A DNA stretch of 64,000 nucleotides from Andreprevotia lacus DSM 23236 (GTDB lineage: Bacteria > Pseudomonadota > Gammaproteobacteria > Burkholderiales > Chitinibacteraceae), in NCBI RefSeq assembly GCF_900176275.1, contig NZ_FWXD01000006.1:111610-175609 (forward strand). Reading direction: 5' to 3'. This document shows, piece by piece, positions 1 through 9,312 of the stretch. A program made the position numbers and the translations under genes. Position 1 is the first letter of the stretch. Every line of letters begins with the position of its first letter. The notes below the pieces were generated by a model. It saw only the letters and a list, made by a program, of their open reading frames with translations, made no database searches and had not been told where the DNA came from.

Positions 1-148
1 GCCCAGCGCAAGCGCGAAATAAGTGTTAACAGGCCCTAGCTTCGCTGCATTCTGCACCGCTCACACCTGCAGGCCGCATGGTCGTATTGCCGCTCACCCG
101 AGGTTGGGCCATGTTAAGCTGATATCTTCCCGGTTTCAGTCATTCCGC

Positions 149-907
149 ATGAGCCGTACCCTGCGTGTTGCCTCCTACAATCTGCATAAGGGCCTGTCGG
201 CGTTCAATCGCCGCCTTGTCGTGCACGACGTGCGCCAGGCCATGCATGCGCTCTCGCCCGATCTGATCCTGCTGCAGGAAGTGCAGGGCGCGCATCAGGG
301 CAATGCACAGCGCTTCTCGCACTGGCCGGCCGATCCGCAGCATGAATATCTGGCCGGTGACGAATTCACTGCCATCTATGGTCGCAACGCCAATTACCGC
401 CACGGCCACCACGGCAATGCCCTGCTGACGCGCTTTCCGGTGCGCCGCTGGGACAATCACGATCTCACCCTGCACAAGCTGGAGCAGCGTGGCTTGCTGC
501 ACGCGGTGCTGGAGGTGGAGGGTTGGGATCGTCCGCTGCATGCCTTGTCGGTGCACCTGAATCTGCGCGCGCCGGATCGCCGCAAGCAGCTTGCGCTGCT
601 GGCCGGCTATATCCAGGCCGAAGTGCCCATGCATGCGCCGCTGGTGCTGGCGGGCGACTTCAACGACTGGCGGCGCGAGGCTACACCCATCCTGGCGCGT
701 GAGCTGGGGCTGAGCGAAGCCTTCGAGACGCTGCATGGCGCGCCGGCGCGCAGTTTTCCCGCCCGCCTGCCGCTGCTGACGCTGGACCGCGTCTATGTAC
801 GTGGACTGCAGATCGAAACCGCTGCCGTGCTGGGTGGTGCGCCGTGGGCCGGGTTGTCCGACCACGCGCCGCTGCTGGCCGAGCTGACGCGCAACGAGGG
901 CGCCTGA
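149..907 (+). CDS. Endonuclease/exonuclease/phosphatase family protein (YbhP-like)
   Basis: The product is a 252-residue member of the DNase I-like metal-dependent phosphodiesterase superfamily. Visible motifs are SYNLHKG near residue 10, LQEVQG near 46, the catalytic DFNDWR near 169-174 and the C-terminal SDHAPL. The ATG at 149 was chosen because the family fold begins there; the upstream in-frame codons look non-coding. Its stop overlaps the start of clsB by one base (TGATG), so the two are translationally coupled. In E. coli the homologous ybhP also precedes clsB. The substrate is unknown; a role in phospholipid or nucleic-acid phosphodiester cleavage is inference. Confidence 0.85.
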   Translation: MSRTLRVASYNLHKGLSAFNRRLVVHDVRQAMHALSPDLILLQEVQGAHQGNAQRFSHWPADPQHEYLAGDEFTAIYGRNANYRHGHHGNALLTRFPVRRWDNHDLTLHKLEQRGLLHAVLEVEGWDRPLHALSVHLNLRAPDRRKQLALLAGYIQAEVPMHAPLVLAGDFNDWRREATPILARELGLSEAFETLHGAPARSFPARLPLLTLDRVYVRGLQIETAAVLGGAPWAGLSDHAPLLAELTRNEGA

Positions 908-2133
908 TGCAGCGGCTGCGTGATTCGGCCCGGCGCTGGCGCGAGCGCTATTTCCAGCGCAATGTATTCCAGCCTGGCCATCGCGTACGCCTGCTGTATG
1001 GTGGCACCGATTACTTCCCGCTGCTGCTGGACGAAATCGCCGCCGCGAAGCGCGAGATTTACCTGGAAACCTATCTGTTTGAGGCAGACGATATCGGTTT
1101 GCGCGTGATGCAGGCATGTTGCGATGCCGCCCTGCGTGGCGTGAGCGTGCATTTGCAACTGGACGGTTTCGGCGCGCGGCATTTTCCGCTTGCCTGGCGC
1201 CAGCAACTGGCACAGGCAGGTGCCCACCTGTTGTTCTTCCGGCCCGAGCTCAAGCGTTTTTCGCTCAATCGCGCGCGCTTGCGCCGTCTGCATCGCAAGC
1301 TGGCCGTGTTTGACGGCAGGGTTGCCTATGTCGGTGGCATCAACATCCTGCGGGATATCGAAGCGAGCCAGCCTGCGCTGGCCCCCCGTTACGACTATGC
1401 GATCCGGCTGGAAGGGCCGGCAGTGGCGCGCGTGCATCGGGCGGTGCAGCGCATGTGGCGGCAAACGGCGATGATCCAGCTGGAGGATCACCGCATCATG
1501 CGCAAGCGGCCGCAGGCCATGCCGGTGCCAGAGCCGGCCGGCGCCAGCGCAGTCAAGTTCGTGATTCGTGACAACCTGAATCACCGGCATGACATCGAGA
1601 CTGAATACCGCCTGGCAATCCGCCGTGCACAGCGCGAGATCATCATCGCCAACGCCTATTTCCTGCCGGGTTACCGTTTCCGCCAGGAGTTGCGCGCAGC
1701 CGCCGAACGCGGCGTGAATGTGGTGCTGTTGCTGCAGGGGCAGGTCGATCATTTTCTGCTGCACTGGGCCACCCGCGCTTACTACCGCCGTTTTCTGGAC
1801 GCGGGCATCGAAATCTACGAATACACCGCCGGCTTCATGCACGCCAAGGTGGCAGTGGTGGATGGCGAGTGGGCCACGGTGGGCTCAAGCAATCTCGACC
1901 CGTTCAGCCTGCTGCTGGCGCGCGAAGCCAATCTGTTCGTGCGCGACGAGCGCATGGCGCTGGAATTGCGCGATGACCTGCGCCGCAAGCTGATCGGCGG
2001 CGCGCGGCGCATCGAGCAGGAGCGGGTATCACAGGCCGGCCTGGCCTTGCGCGGGCTGGTGTGGATTTGCTTTGCGCTGGTGCGCTTCCTGATGGGCGTG
2101 ACGGGTTATGGCGGCAGGCGTTACCTGGAGTGA
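907..2133 (+). CDS. clsB: Cardiolipin synthase B
   Basis: This is a 408-residue phospholipase D superfamily enzyme with two HKD motifs: HRKLAVFD from residue 129, followed by GGIN, and HAKVAVVD from residue 312, followed by GSSNLDP. ClsB-type enzymes transfer phosphatidyl groups to make cardiolipin at the inner membrane. The length and the lack of N-terminal membrane helices match ClsB (YbhO) rather than ClsA. The ATG at 907 overlaps the stop of the upstream phosphodiesterase gene. The last 13 coding bases overlap the end of the convergent MscS-like gene. Confidence 0.9.
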   Translation: MQRLRDSARRWRERYFQRNVFQPGHRVRLLYGGTDYFPLLLDEIAAAKREIYLETYLFEADDIGLRVMQACCDAALRGVSVHLQLDGFGARHFPLAWRQQLAQAGAHLLFFRPELKRFSLNRARLRRLHRKLAVFDGRVAYVGGINILRDIEASQPALAPRYDYAIRLEGPAVARVHRAVQRMWRQTAMIQLEDHRIMRKRPQAMPVPEPAGASAVKFVIRDNLNHRHDIETEYRLAIRRAQREIIIANAYFLPGYRFRQELRAAAERGVNVVLLLQGQVDHFLLHWATRAYYRRFLDAGIEIYEYTAGFMHAKVAVVDGEWATVGSSNLDPFSLLLAREANLFVRDERMALELRDDLRRKLIGGARRIEQERVSQAGLALRGLVWICFALVRFLMGVTGYGGRRYLE

Positions 2134-3752
2134 TCGCTGCGTGGGGTTTCCGTGTGCGCAGGCGGGGCAAACCACTGGTCGCGCGGTACGTAGACCGCTT
2201 GGTGGGGCTGGTTCTCGAAGTGTGGCGACATGATCTGCACACCGGCAGCATTGAACTCGTCCTGGATATTGGCGTGCAGGTCCGACAGCACGATGGCCCG
2301 ATCCAGCGGGTTCGGAATGTGGGCAAACAATTCGTATTCGACATAGAAATCGGACAGGGCGCGCTGCAGCACATAGGGGGCTGGTTGCTGCACCAGCCCG
2401 GCAGTCTTGTGGGCTGCCGCTGTGAGCATGGCGTGCACCTGACGCCAGGGCGTGTCGTAACCGATGGTCACCGTGGTGGACAGCATCGGCCCTTGTGGGC
2501 CGGCAGTGCGGGTGTAGTTGCGGATGGTGTTACCAACCACCACGGCATTGGGCAGGGTGATTTCCTCGTTGCGCAGGTTCACCAGCTTGATCGATAGCGT
2601 GCTCAGCTCGGTGACCACGCCGACGGTATCGCCAACGCTGACCAAGTCACCCTTGCGCAGTGCGCGTGAGTAAACCAGCACCATGCCGCTCATGAGCTGG
2701 TTGACGAGGCCGGCCGAGCCCAGCGTTACCATCAGGCCCAGCAGCACCGACAAGCCCTTGAATACGTCACTTTGCGAGCCAGGGATATAGGGATAGGCAA
2801 AGGTCAGCGCCAGCGCCCAGACCAGCACTGCCACCACCCGGCGCGTGGCCGATACCGTGTCGGCATGGATGCCGGGAATGGTGACGCGGTTTTGCTGTAC
2901 GGCATCGAACAGATTGCCGAGCAAATCCTGCAGTGCGCGGGTAATCAGCAGAATGACGGCAACGGTGATCAGGCCGGGAATGGCATCCAGGAACCCTTCG
3001 GCAATCCGCCCCAGCAGCCCCAGCAGAAAATTGCCCAGCCGCTCGCCCAAGGGCTGGGTAATGGGGAAGCATTCAAGGATCAGCACCAGCCACAGATAGC
3101 CCAGCGCCAGAAAAGCCATCACGGTGCCTACTTCAACAATGCGACGGGCGAGCTGATACGCCGAGCCGGTCCAGTCAAAGCCCTTGCTGCTGCGATTGAG
3201 CGCATGCTTTTCCAGCGTGGTCTGCACACCTGCCAGCAAGCGGCTGCGCAATTGATTCAGACACCAGGCGGCAAAACACAGGCCGAGTGTGGCGAGAATG
3301 GCGTAGCCAAGGCCGCGCAGCAGATTGGGCCAGTGGATTTGCTGCTTGTGGGCATCCAGCGCCACTCGCAGGGCGGCTTGCGTGTCGTTGACCAGTGCGG
3401 CATAGCTGCGTTGATCGCCCGGCGCAAGGTCGCCGGGCAGCAAGGAAAACAGCAAGCGGTCTCCCAGGCGGAACACGGTGACCGGCTGATTGCCGAACAT
3501 CACGTCCATATGGTCGAGTGGCTGGCTCAGTTCGCGTTCGGGCAGGCGTTCCAGCACATCGGTGGCGCGCTGCACGCGCACCTTGGGCGATGCGCCCGCC
3601 AGTTCGGCGTGGAAGGTTGCAATCGGACGGTTAAGGAAGCTGAGCGTAGCGGCCGCGCTGGCAGGATTTGCTGCGGGCACGGCGCCTGAGGACAGCGCGG
3701 GCAGCAAGGCCACAAGCAACAGGTAAATACGCAGGATACGGCCAGACAACAT
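2121..3752 (-). CDS. MscS-family mechanosensitive ion channel
   Basis: The 543-residue protein begins with a signal-like hydrophobic stretch, then a periplasmic segment of about 110 residues. Several membrane helices follow from about residue 145, then an MscS pore and beta domain with the typical stretch VSVGDTVGVVTELSTLSIKL. It is larger than E. coli MscS (286 residues) and resembles the mid-sized YnaI/YbdG-type channels with extra helices. Such channels open under membrane tension and release solutes during osmotic downshock. The leader holds a TAGAAT -10 element and a strong hairpin that reaches into the ribosome-binding site. It ends convergently inside clsB. Confidence 0.88.
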   Translation of the reverse strand: MLSGRILRIYLLLVALLPALSSGAVPAANPASAAATLSFLNRPIATFHAELAGASPKVRVQRATDVLERLPERELSQPLDHMDVMFGNQPVTVFRLGDRLLFSLLPGDLAPGDQRSYAALVNDTQAALRVALDAHKQQIHWPNLLRGLGYAILATLGLCFAAWCLNQLRSRLLAGVQTTLEKHALNRSSKGFDWTGSAYQLARRIVEVGTVMAFLALGYLWLVLILECFPITQPLGERLGNFLLGLLGRIAEGFLDAIPGLITVAVILLITRALQDLLGNLFDAVQQNRVTIPGIHADTVSATRRVVAVLVWALALTFAYPYIPGSQSDVFKGLSVLLGLMVTLGSAGLVNQLMSGMVLVYSRALRKGDLVSVGDTVGVVTELSTLSIKLVNLRNEEITLPNAVVVGNTIRNYTRTAGPQGPMLSTTVTIGYDTPWRQVHAMLTAAAHKTAGLVQQPAPYVLQRALSDFYVEYELFAHIPNPLDRAIVLSDLHANIQDEFNAAGVQIMSPHFENQPHQAVYVPRDQWFAPPAHTETPRSDHSR

Positions 3753-3759
3753 GGGAGCT

Positions 3760-3787
3760 CCGGGTGAAACAGAGAACTGTCACCCGG
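3760..3787 (-). promoter_or_regulatory. Leader hairpin overlapping the ribosome-binding site of the MscS-like gene
   Basis: An 8-bp perfect inverted repeat (CCGGGTGA / TCACCCGG) can extend inward by a CAG/CTG pairing. It begins just after the predicted -10 element, so it would form the 5' end of the transcript. The Shine-Dalgarno GGAG (3758-3761, minus strand) shares two bases with the stem. Confidence 0.5.
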
Positions 3788-3793
3788 ATTCTA
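3788..3793 (-). promoter_or_regulatory. Candidate -10 element of the MscS-like gene
   Basis: TAGAAT on the minus strand lies 35 bases upstream of the start codon. It matches the -10 sequence seen before several other genes in this window. No convincing -35 box is visible. Confidence 0.5.
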
Positions 3794-3831
3794 GCCACCT
3801 TTCGCTGCTCTGAAGAGGGGCCAATCCGGAA

Positions 3832-4359
3832 TCAGTGCGGGGCGCCCAGTTGCAGCGGCTCGCCGCTACCCGGTTGCCACAGCCCGCGCAGACGCCAGTG
3901 GTTGCTGCTGTCGCCCAGCTCGACATCCCAGCGCGGCTGTACCAGCGCGGTAGTCAGCTGGCCGCTGTACATCAGCGGGCCTTCCTGCTTCAGCGCCAGA
4001 TGCTGATCCTGGCCGGAGCGTGTCGGGTGCAGCAGGTCGAGTTGCAGTGCTGCAGCGTTATCCAGTGGCTTGTTCAGCAGCACACGCACGCTGCGGCGGT
4101 CGCTGCCCAGCATCAGCTGGGCATTGATGCCCATGGCAGCAGCCGCCCGGTCGCGCCCCAGGTCCTGGTTGATGGCCTGGCCTTGCTTGTAATAATCATC
4201 ATCAACCACGCCGTCATCGCTGCGCAGCGCGATATAGAAGGTCCAGCTGCTGGCAACGACGGCAATGGCCGGCAGCGCGATCAGAAACCAGGGCCAGAAG
4301 GATTTGTGCCATGGGCGGGGCGTATTGCTGGAAGGCATTGCGTGAACAGGAGTGGTCAT
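3832..4359 (-). CDS. ccoH: FixH/CcoH family cbb3 oxidase assembly protein
   Basis: The 175-residue protein has one membrane helix at about residues 23-45 (WPWFLIALPAIAVVASSWTF) and a periplasmic beta-rich domain with the family stretch DDDYYKQGQAIN just after the helix. FixH/CcoH helps assemble or stabilise the cbb3 oxidase and is often linked to copper loading through CcoI. It lies 51 bases downstream of ccoG on the same strand and closes the cco locus. The helix position and the DDYYKQG motif make the family assignment firm; the exact role is known only from homologs. Confidence 0.88.
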   Translation of the reverse strand: MTTPVHAMPSSNTPRPWHKSFWPWFLIALPAIAVVASSWTFYIALRSDDGVVDDDYYKQGQAINQDLGRDRAAAAMGINAQLMLGSDRRSVRVLLNKPLDNAAALQLDLLHPTRSGQDQHLALKQEGPLMYSGQLTTALVQPRWDVELGDSSNHWRLRGLWQPGSGEPLQLGAPH

Positions 4360-4410
4360 GACGGTATTGATTAGGTAAGCGGGAAACCACAGGGTTCCCC
4401 GCCATAGGGG

Positions 4411-5856
4411 TCAGGGGCGACCGATGAAGCTGGATTTCTCGCGCGACACCATGTCCGGTGCATCTTCTGCCTGCACGACAAAATGGATTTCGCGGCTGCC
4501 GGGGCCAACCTTGGCCGGATCGGCTTGCAGGCGGATACCGACTTCAACCGTGCCGGTCGAATCAAGCTTGACCTTGTTGCCACCGTCGACGATCCATTTC
4601 AGGCCGTCAATGCCATCTGCACTGATCAGGTAAACATGGCGGTTTTCGTCGGCGTTTTCGATCTGCAGCCGATAACTGTTTTCCAGCAAGCCGTCTTCGG
4701 TCTCCCGCACCAGCGCCACGCGGTCTCGCGCGATATTGACCTTGATGGGCTGCCGCAACATCAGTGCTGCCACGGTGGCCGCCAGCGCAATCAGCAACAC
4801 CAGCCCATACATGATGACGCGCGGGCGCATGATGTGTTTGACGATGTCTTTCTCGACGTAGCTGTGCTTGAGCGCGTTCTCCGACGTATAGCGGATCAGC
4901 CCGCGCGGATAGTTCATCTTGTCCATGATCGAGTCACAGGCATCGATGCATGCGGCGCAGCCTATGCACTCATACTGCAGCCCTTCACGGATGTCGATGC
5001 CGACCGGGCACACCTGTACGCACATGGTGCAGTCGATACAGTCACCCAGCCCCTCCGCCTTGTAGTCGCTGCCTTTCTGACGCTTGCCGCGCGATTCGCC
5101 ACGCTCTTCGTCGTAGCTGATGATCAGCGTGTCCTTGTCGAACATGGCGCTCTGGAAGCGGGCATACGGGCACATGTACTTGCACACCTGTTCGCGCAAC
5201 CAGCCGGCATTGCCATAGGTGGCAAAACCGTAAAACAGCACCCAGAAGGCTTCCCAAGGGCTGGTAGCGGGCATGGACAGATCGGTCCACAGGTCGCGAA
5301 TCGGCGTGAAATAGCCGACAAAGGTAAAGCCGGTCCACAGCGAGAACACGATCCACGCGGTGTGCTTGATGGTCTTGAGCCGGATCTTGCGTGCGTTGGC
5401 GGGGCCGGTATCGAGCTTGAGGCGGGCAGGGCGGTCACCCTCCACCCATTTCTCTATCCACAGGAATATCTCGGTGTACACCGTTTGCGGACAGGAATAG
5501 CCACACCACAGCCTGCCGCCGATGGCAGTCCAGACAAAGAGCCCGAGCGCGCACATCAACAGCAGCGCGGTCAGATAGACGAAATCCTGCGGCAGGAAGA
5601 CCATGCCGAACACATAGAACTTCTCGCGCGCCACGTCGAACAGCATGGCCTGGCGGCCATTGACCTGCAGCCAGGGGACGCCGTAGAAAAACAACTGGGT
5701 GGCAAAGACAAAGAAGATGCGCCAGTTGTTCCAGTAACCGGTAACCCAGCGCGGGTAGATTTTCTTGTGCTTGGCGTAGAGGCTGATTTCTTCGTATTCG
5801 TCGATGTCGTCTGCAGGGATCACCTTGACGGGGATATCGGCCAGTTTTTTGCTCAT
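4411..5856 (-). CDS. ccoG: Cytochrome c oxidase accessory protein CcoG (FixG/RdxA)
   Basis: This is a 481-residue membrane iron-sulfur protein. The N-terminal half has several membrane helices and the motifs WCGYSCPQTV and CKYMCPYARFQ. A two-cluster ferredoxin region follows (CIDCTMCVQVCPVG, then ECIGCAACIDACD). The C-terminal part holds a last helix and an immunoglobulin-like periplasmic domain. CcoG is reported to act in copper reduction and delivery for cbb3 oxidase assembly. A terminator separates it from ccoP, so it may have its own promoter in 5857-5930. It is followed by ccoH. Confidence 0.93.
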   Translation of the reverse strand: MSKKLADIPVKVIPADDIDEYEEISLYAKHKKIYPRWVTGYWNNWRIFFVFATQLFFYGVPWLQVNGRQAMLFDVAREKFYVFGMVFLPQDFVYLTALLLMCALGLFVWTAIGGRLWCGYSCPQTVYTEIFLWIEKWVEGDRPARLKLDTGPANARKIRLKTIKHTAWIVFSLWTGFTFVGYFTPIRDLWTDLSMPATSPWEAFWVLFYGFATYGNAGWLREQVCKYMCPYARFQSAMFDKDTLIISYDEERGESRGKRQKGSDYKAEGLGDCIDCTMCVQVCPVGIDIREGLQYECIGCAACIDACDSIMDKMNYPRGLIRYTSENALKHSYVEKDIVKHIMRPRVIMYGLVLLIALAATVAALMLRQPIKVNIARDRVALVRETEDGLLENSYRLQIENADENRHVYLISADGIDGLKWIVDGGNKVKLDSTGTVEVGIRLQADPAKVGPGSREIHFVVQAEDAPDMVSREKSSFIGRP

Positions 5857-5931
5857 GGCTATGCTCGCTAACTGATTGAAGGCAGTGACCCGTGGTACGA
5901 GTCACTCTCATCAAGCAGCTCTTGATGGAAA

Positions 5932-5959
5932 AACGGGCGGGTTACCGCTCCCGCCCGTT
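5932..5959 (-). terminator. Rho-independent terminator after ccoP
   Basis: A perfect 10-bp stem (AACGGGCGGG / CCCGCCCGTT) with an 8-base loop is followed, on the minus strand, by a short run of T. It sits 19 bases past the ccoP stop and should end the ccoNOQP transcript before ccoG. Confidence 0.8.
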
Positions 5960-5977
5960 CAGTGCAGGAAACCTGCC

Positions 5978-6895
5978 TTATTTTGCTGCTTCGTTGCCGT
6001 GCGACAGGCTGTACACATAGCCTGCCAGTACGTGCACCTTGGCGTCGCCAAGGAAGTCCTTCCACGCCGGCATCACGTTGTTGCGACCATTGGTGATGGT
6101 CTCGACGATGGTGGCTTCCGAACCGCCATACAGCCAGATCTTGTCGGTGAGGTTGGGTGCGCCCACGTCCTGGTTGCCGGTGCCCGCCGGGGTATGACAG
6201 GCCGCGCAAACCTGCTTGAAGGTGGCCTCGCCACGGGCTGCACGCAGTTCATTGTGCGGGCGGCCCGAGATCTTGATCACGTAGTTGGCAACGTCACGCA
6301 CCTTTTCTTCACCAAACGCGGCGCCGAAGGCAGGCATCTGGCCATGACGGCCGTTCTGGATGGTCTGCTCGATCTTCTCGGGCGTGCCGCCGTACAGCCA
6401 ATCATTGTCGGTCAGGTTGGGGAAGCCCTTGGCACCTTGTGCGTTCACGCCATGACACTGGATGCAGTAAGTGCCGAACAGGCGCTTGCCCATGCCATTG
6501 GCTTCGGCATTCCTGGCGACTTCCGGTACCGGCATCGGCATGAACTTGGCGTAGAGCTGCGCGTACTTGTCATCGGCGCGCTTTACCTCGGTGGCGTACT
6601 GCTTGGTCGAAGTCCAGCCAATGGCGTTGCCGAACACGACCAGGCCCGGGTACAGCGCCAGATAGCCAACCGCAAATGCAATGGTCAGTACGAACAGGCC
6701 CACCCACCAACCCGGCAACGGATTGTTGTATTCCTGCAGGTCACCGTCCCAGGTGTGGTGCAGCACATCGGCCGATTCACCCTTCTTGAGCTTGATTACC
6801 ATCTGGCTCTTGAGCAGGTAGGCAAGGCCGATCAGCGAGGCAATCACGATGATCGCGATGTAAATGCCCCAGAAACCGCTGTAAAAATCTGTCAT
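5978..6895 (-). CDS. ccoP: cbb3-type cytochrome c oxidase subunit III (CcoP)
   Basis: The 305-residue di-heme membrane cytochrome c has helices at about residues 8-28 and 62-85 and two heme-binding motifs, CIQCH (144-148) and CAACH (230-234). Methionine ligands are plausible in GQMPAF and NNVMPAW. CcoP takes electrons from soluble cytochrome c and passes them to CcoO. The two-helix N-terminus is the longer CcoP form. It is the last gene of ccoNOQP and is followed by a strong terminator. Confidence 0.96.
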   Translation of the reverse strand: MTDFYSGFWGIYIAIIVIASLIGLAYLLKSQMVIKLKKGESADVLHHTWDGDLQEYNNPLPGWWVGLFVLTIAFAVGYLALYPGLVVFGNAIGWTSTKQYATEVKRADDKYAQLYAKFMPMPVPEVARNAEANGMGKRLFGTYCIQCHGVNAQGAKGFPNLTDNDWLYGGTPEKIEQTIQNGRHGQMPAFGAAFGEEKVRDVANYVIKISGRPHNELRAARGEATFKQVCAACHTPAGTGNQDVGAPNLTDKIWLYGGSEATIVETITNGRNNVMPAWKDFLGDAKVHVLAGYVYSLSHGNEAAK

Positions 6896-6918
6896 CTCTT
6901 TATTCTCCGCAAGGATGC

Positions 6919-7089
6919 TCAGGACGTATGCCGCGTCGGGTGCGGGGTATCGTCGTCTTCAATCAGTGCATTGGCAGCGGCATCGAAACTGTCCTGGCGA
7001 CGCTTGCTCCAGGCCCAGATGGTCAGCACGACGAAGCACACAAAGCCGAGCACCGTGACCGCGACGCGCATGAAGTCCTGAAATTCCAT
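6919..7089 (-). CDS. ccoQ: cbb3-type oxidase small subunit CcoQ (FixQ)
   Basis: This short gene lies between ccoO and ccoP, as in classical ccoNOQP operons. The 56-residue product has one membrane helix (about residues 8-27) followed by WSKRR and an acidic tail. CcoQ stabilises the assembled oxidase, especially the CcoP interaction. The stop of ccoO is only 3 bases upstream of its ATG. No other start fits the spacing. Confidence 0.92.
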   Translation of the reverse strand: MEFQDFMRVAVTVLGFVCFVVLTIWAWSKRRQDSFDAAANALIEDDDTPHPTRHTS

Positions 7090-7092
7090 GGT

Positions 7093-7707
7093 TTACCTCT
7101 TGTTCTTCAGTGCCAGACCCAGGCCTTGCAGGTAGGCGATCAGGGCATCCATTTCGGTCTTGCCTTCCACGTCCTTCACCGATGCAGCGATTTCCGCGTC
7201 GGTATATGGCACACCGACATGGCGCAGCGCGGTCATCTTGGCCGGCATGATGGCGGCGTCGACCTTGTTGGCAGCCAGCCACGGGAACGATGGCATCACC
7301 GATTCAGGCACCACATCCTGCGGATGCATCAGGTGAGCACGGTGCCATTCATCCGAGTAGCGGCCACCCACGCGGGCCAGGTCAGGACCGGTACGCTTGG
7401 AGCCCCACAGGAAGGGGTGGTCGTAAACCGACTCGCCGGCCACCGAGTAGTGGCCATAGCGCTCGGTTTCCGCGCGGAACGGGCGGATCATTTGCGAGTG
7501 GCAGTTGTAGCAGCCTTCGCGCAGATAGATGTCGCGGCCAGCCAGTTGCAGCGCGGTGTAGGGCTTGACGCCTTCGATCGGCTGCGTGGTGGACTTGGAA
7601 AACATCAGCGGCAGGATCTCGACCATCATTGCCACACTCAGGATGGCAATGGTGAACACGATCAGCATCGCGACGTTTTCTTCAATCAGTTTTTGGATCT
7701 TGTCCAT
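7093..7707 (-). CDS. ccoO: cbb3-type cytochrome c oxidase subunit II (CcoO)
   Basis: The 204-residue monoheme cytochrome c has an N-terminal membrane anchor (about residues 12-36) and the heme site CYNCH at 66-70, followed by SQMIRPF. A methionine ligand is likely in SVMPSFPW. It relays electrons from CcoP to the CcoN catalytic subunit. It follows ccoN by 21 bases and runs almost directly into ccoQ. Confidence 0.96.
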   Translation of the reverse strand: MDKIQKLIEENVAMLIVFTIAILSVAMMVEILPLMFSKSTTQPIEGVKPYTALQLAGRDIYLREGCYNCHSQMIRPFRAETERYGHYSVAGESVYDHPFLWGSKRTGPDLARVGGRYSDEWHRAHLMHPQDVVPESVMPSFPWLAANKVDAAIMPAKMTALRHVGVPYTDAEIAASVKDVEGKTEMDALIAYLQGLGLALKNKR

Positions 7708-7728
7708 GTCTTATTCTTCCGATGGTTC

Positions 7729-9150
7729 TCAAGCGTGGGCTGCAACGGCCGGGATTTCGGCGTCAACGGCCTTGCCCTCGGTAACGGTACGCAGCACGTT
7801 GTAGAGCATCAGGACCATGCCGCTCAGGAAGCACAGGCCGCCCAGCGCACGCACGAAGTAGTACGGGTGCGTGGCCTTGACCGCGTCGATGAAGGCGTAG
7901 GTCAGCGTGCCGTCCGGGTTGACCGCACGCCACATCAGGCCTTGCGTCACACCGGCAATCCACATCGACGAGATGTAGAGCAGGATGCCCAGCGTGGCGA
8001 TCCAGAAGTGCACTTCGATCAGCTTGATCGAGTGCATGGCTTCACGGTTGAACAGGCGCGGGATCAGGTAATACATCGAACCGATGGTGATCATGGCCAC
8101 CCAGCCCAGCGCACCCGAGTGCACGTGGCCGACGGTCCAGTCGGTGTAATGGCTGAGCGCGTTCACGCTCTTGATCGCCATCATCGGGCCTTCAAAAGTC
8201 GACATGCCGTAGAACGACAGTGCAGTGATCAGGAACTTGAGCACCGGGTCGGTACGCAGTTTGTGCCATGCGCCCGACAGGGTCATGATGCCGTTGATCA
8301 TGCCGCCCCAGCTTGGCGCCAGCAGGATGAGCGAGAACACCATGCCCAGCGACTGGGTCCAGTCCGGCAGCGCGGTGTAGTGCAGATGGTGCGGGCCGGC
8401 CCACATATAGGTGAAGCTCAGCGCCCAGAAGTGCACCACCGACAGGCGATACGAGTAGATCGGACGGCCAGCCTGCTTGGGCACGAAGTAATACATCATG
8501 CCGAGGAAGCCGGCGGTCAGGAAGAAGCCGACGGCATTGTGGCCGTACCACCATTGCACCATGGCATCGACGGCGCCGGCATAGGCCGAGTAGGACTTCC
8601 ACATTGAGACCGGAATGAAGGCGCTATTGACGACGTGCAGCAGGGTCACCGCCAGGATGAAGGCGCCATAGAACCAGTTGGCCACGTAGATGTGCTTGAC
8701 CTTGCGCTTGGCCAGGGTGCCAAAGAAGACGATGGCGTAGGCAACCCAGACGACGGCCAGCAAGAGCTTGATCGGCCATTCCATCTCTGCATATTCCTTG
8801 TTGAAGGTAATGCCGAGCGGGTAGGTGATGACACAGGCGATGATGACGGCCTGGTAGCCCCAGAAGGTAAAGGCGGCCAGCTTGTCGCTGATCAGGCGCA
8901 CGTTACACGTACGCTGCACCACGTAATACGAGGTGGCGATCAGACCGCAGCCGCCGAAGGCGAAAATCACGGCGCTGGTGTGCAGCGCGCGCAGGCGGCC
9001 AAAGTGGAACCATGGCCCGAAGTTCAGTTCCGGCCAGACCAGTTGCGAGGCGATGATCACCCCAATCAGCATGCCGACAATCCCCCAGACGACTGACATC
9101 AGGGCGAATTGCCGCACCACCTTGTAATTGTATGTGGCTTGGTTATCCAT
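7729..9150 (-). CDS. ccoN: cbb3-type cytochrome c oxidase subunit I (CcoN)
   Basis: The 473-residue catalytic heme-copper oxidase subunit has twelve predicted helices and the conserved histidine regions, for example [44 protein letters not shown] and [14 protein letters not shown]. It reduces oxygen to water at the heme b3-CuB centre and pumps protons, with high oxygen affinity. It is the first gene of the ccoNOQP operon. Its 160-base leader carries an FNR/Anr-type box, which fits induction at low oxygen. Confidence 0.97.
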   Translation of the reverse strand: MDNQATYNYKVVRQFALMSVVWGIVGMLIGVIIASQLVWPELNFGPWFHFGRLRALHTSAVIFAFGGCGLIATSYYVVQRTCNVRLISDKLAAFTFWGYQAVIIACVITYPLGITFNKEYAEMEWPIKLLLAVVWVAYAIVFFGTLAKRKVKHIYVANWFYGAFILAVTLLHVVNSAFIPVSMWKSYSAYAGAVDAMVQWWYGHNAVGFFLTAGFLGMMYYFVPKQAGRPIYSYRLSVVHFWALSFTYMWAGPHHLHYTALPDWTQSLGMVFSLILLAPSWGGMINGIMTLSGAWHKLRTDPVLKFLITALSFYGMSTFEGPMMAIKSVNALSHYTDWTVGHVHSGALGWVAMITIGSMYYLIPRLFNREAMHSIKLIEVHFWIATLGILLYISSMWIAGVTQGLMWRAVNPDGTLTYAFIDAVKATHPYYFVRALGGLCFLSGMVLMLYNVLRTVTEGKAVDAEIPAVAAHA

Positions 9151-9247
9151 AGAAACTCCGAGCGATCTCCAAAACGGAAAAGTGTGAAACTGTGCCGCCT
9201 ACGGCTGCGGGCCCCGTTGCGGGGCAGATGTCCAGCACCGCTGCCAA

Positions 9248-9253
9248 TTTATG
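9248..9253 (-). promoter_or_regulatory. Candidate -10 element for ccoNOQP
   Basis: CATAAA on the minus strand lies so that a start site near 9240 would place the centre of the FNR-like box at about -41. That is the class II activator position. The assignment rests on this spacing alone. Confidence 0.45.
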
Positions 9254-9273
9254 ACAGCGCGGTATGCATACCT

Positions 9274-9287
9274 TTGACAAAAATCAA
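9274..9287 (-). promoter_or_regulatory. FNR/Anr-type binding site upstream of ccoN
   Basis: TTGAC-AAAA-ATCAA (read on plus; TTGAT-TTTT-GTCAA on minus) matches the FNR consensus TTGAT-N4-ATCAA at 9 of 10 positions. It lies about 124 bases upstream of the ccoN ATG. FNR-family control of cbb3 oxidase operons is well established, so oxygen-limited activation is expected here. Confidence 0.82.
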
Positions 9288-9312
9288 GCTATACCGATAA
9301 TCGGCGCACATT

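Noticed and set aside
5909-5927. CATCAAG-N5-CTTGATG inverted repeat before ccoG, considered as a second FNR site
   Set aside because: The half-sites are in the reverse order and spacing of an FNR box, so it is at most a hairpin.
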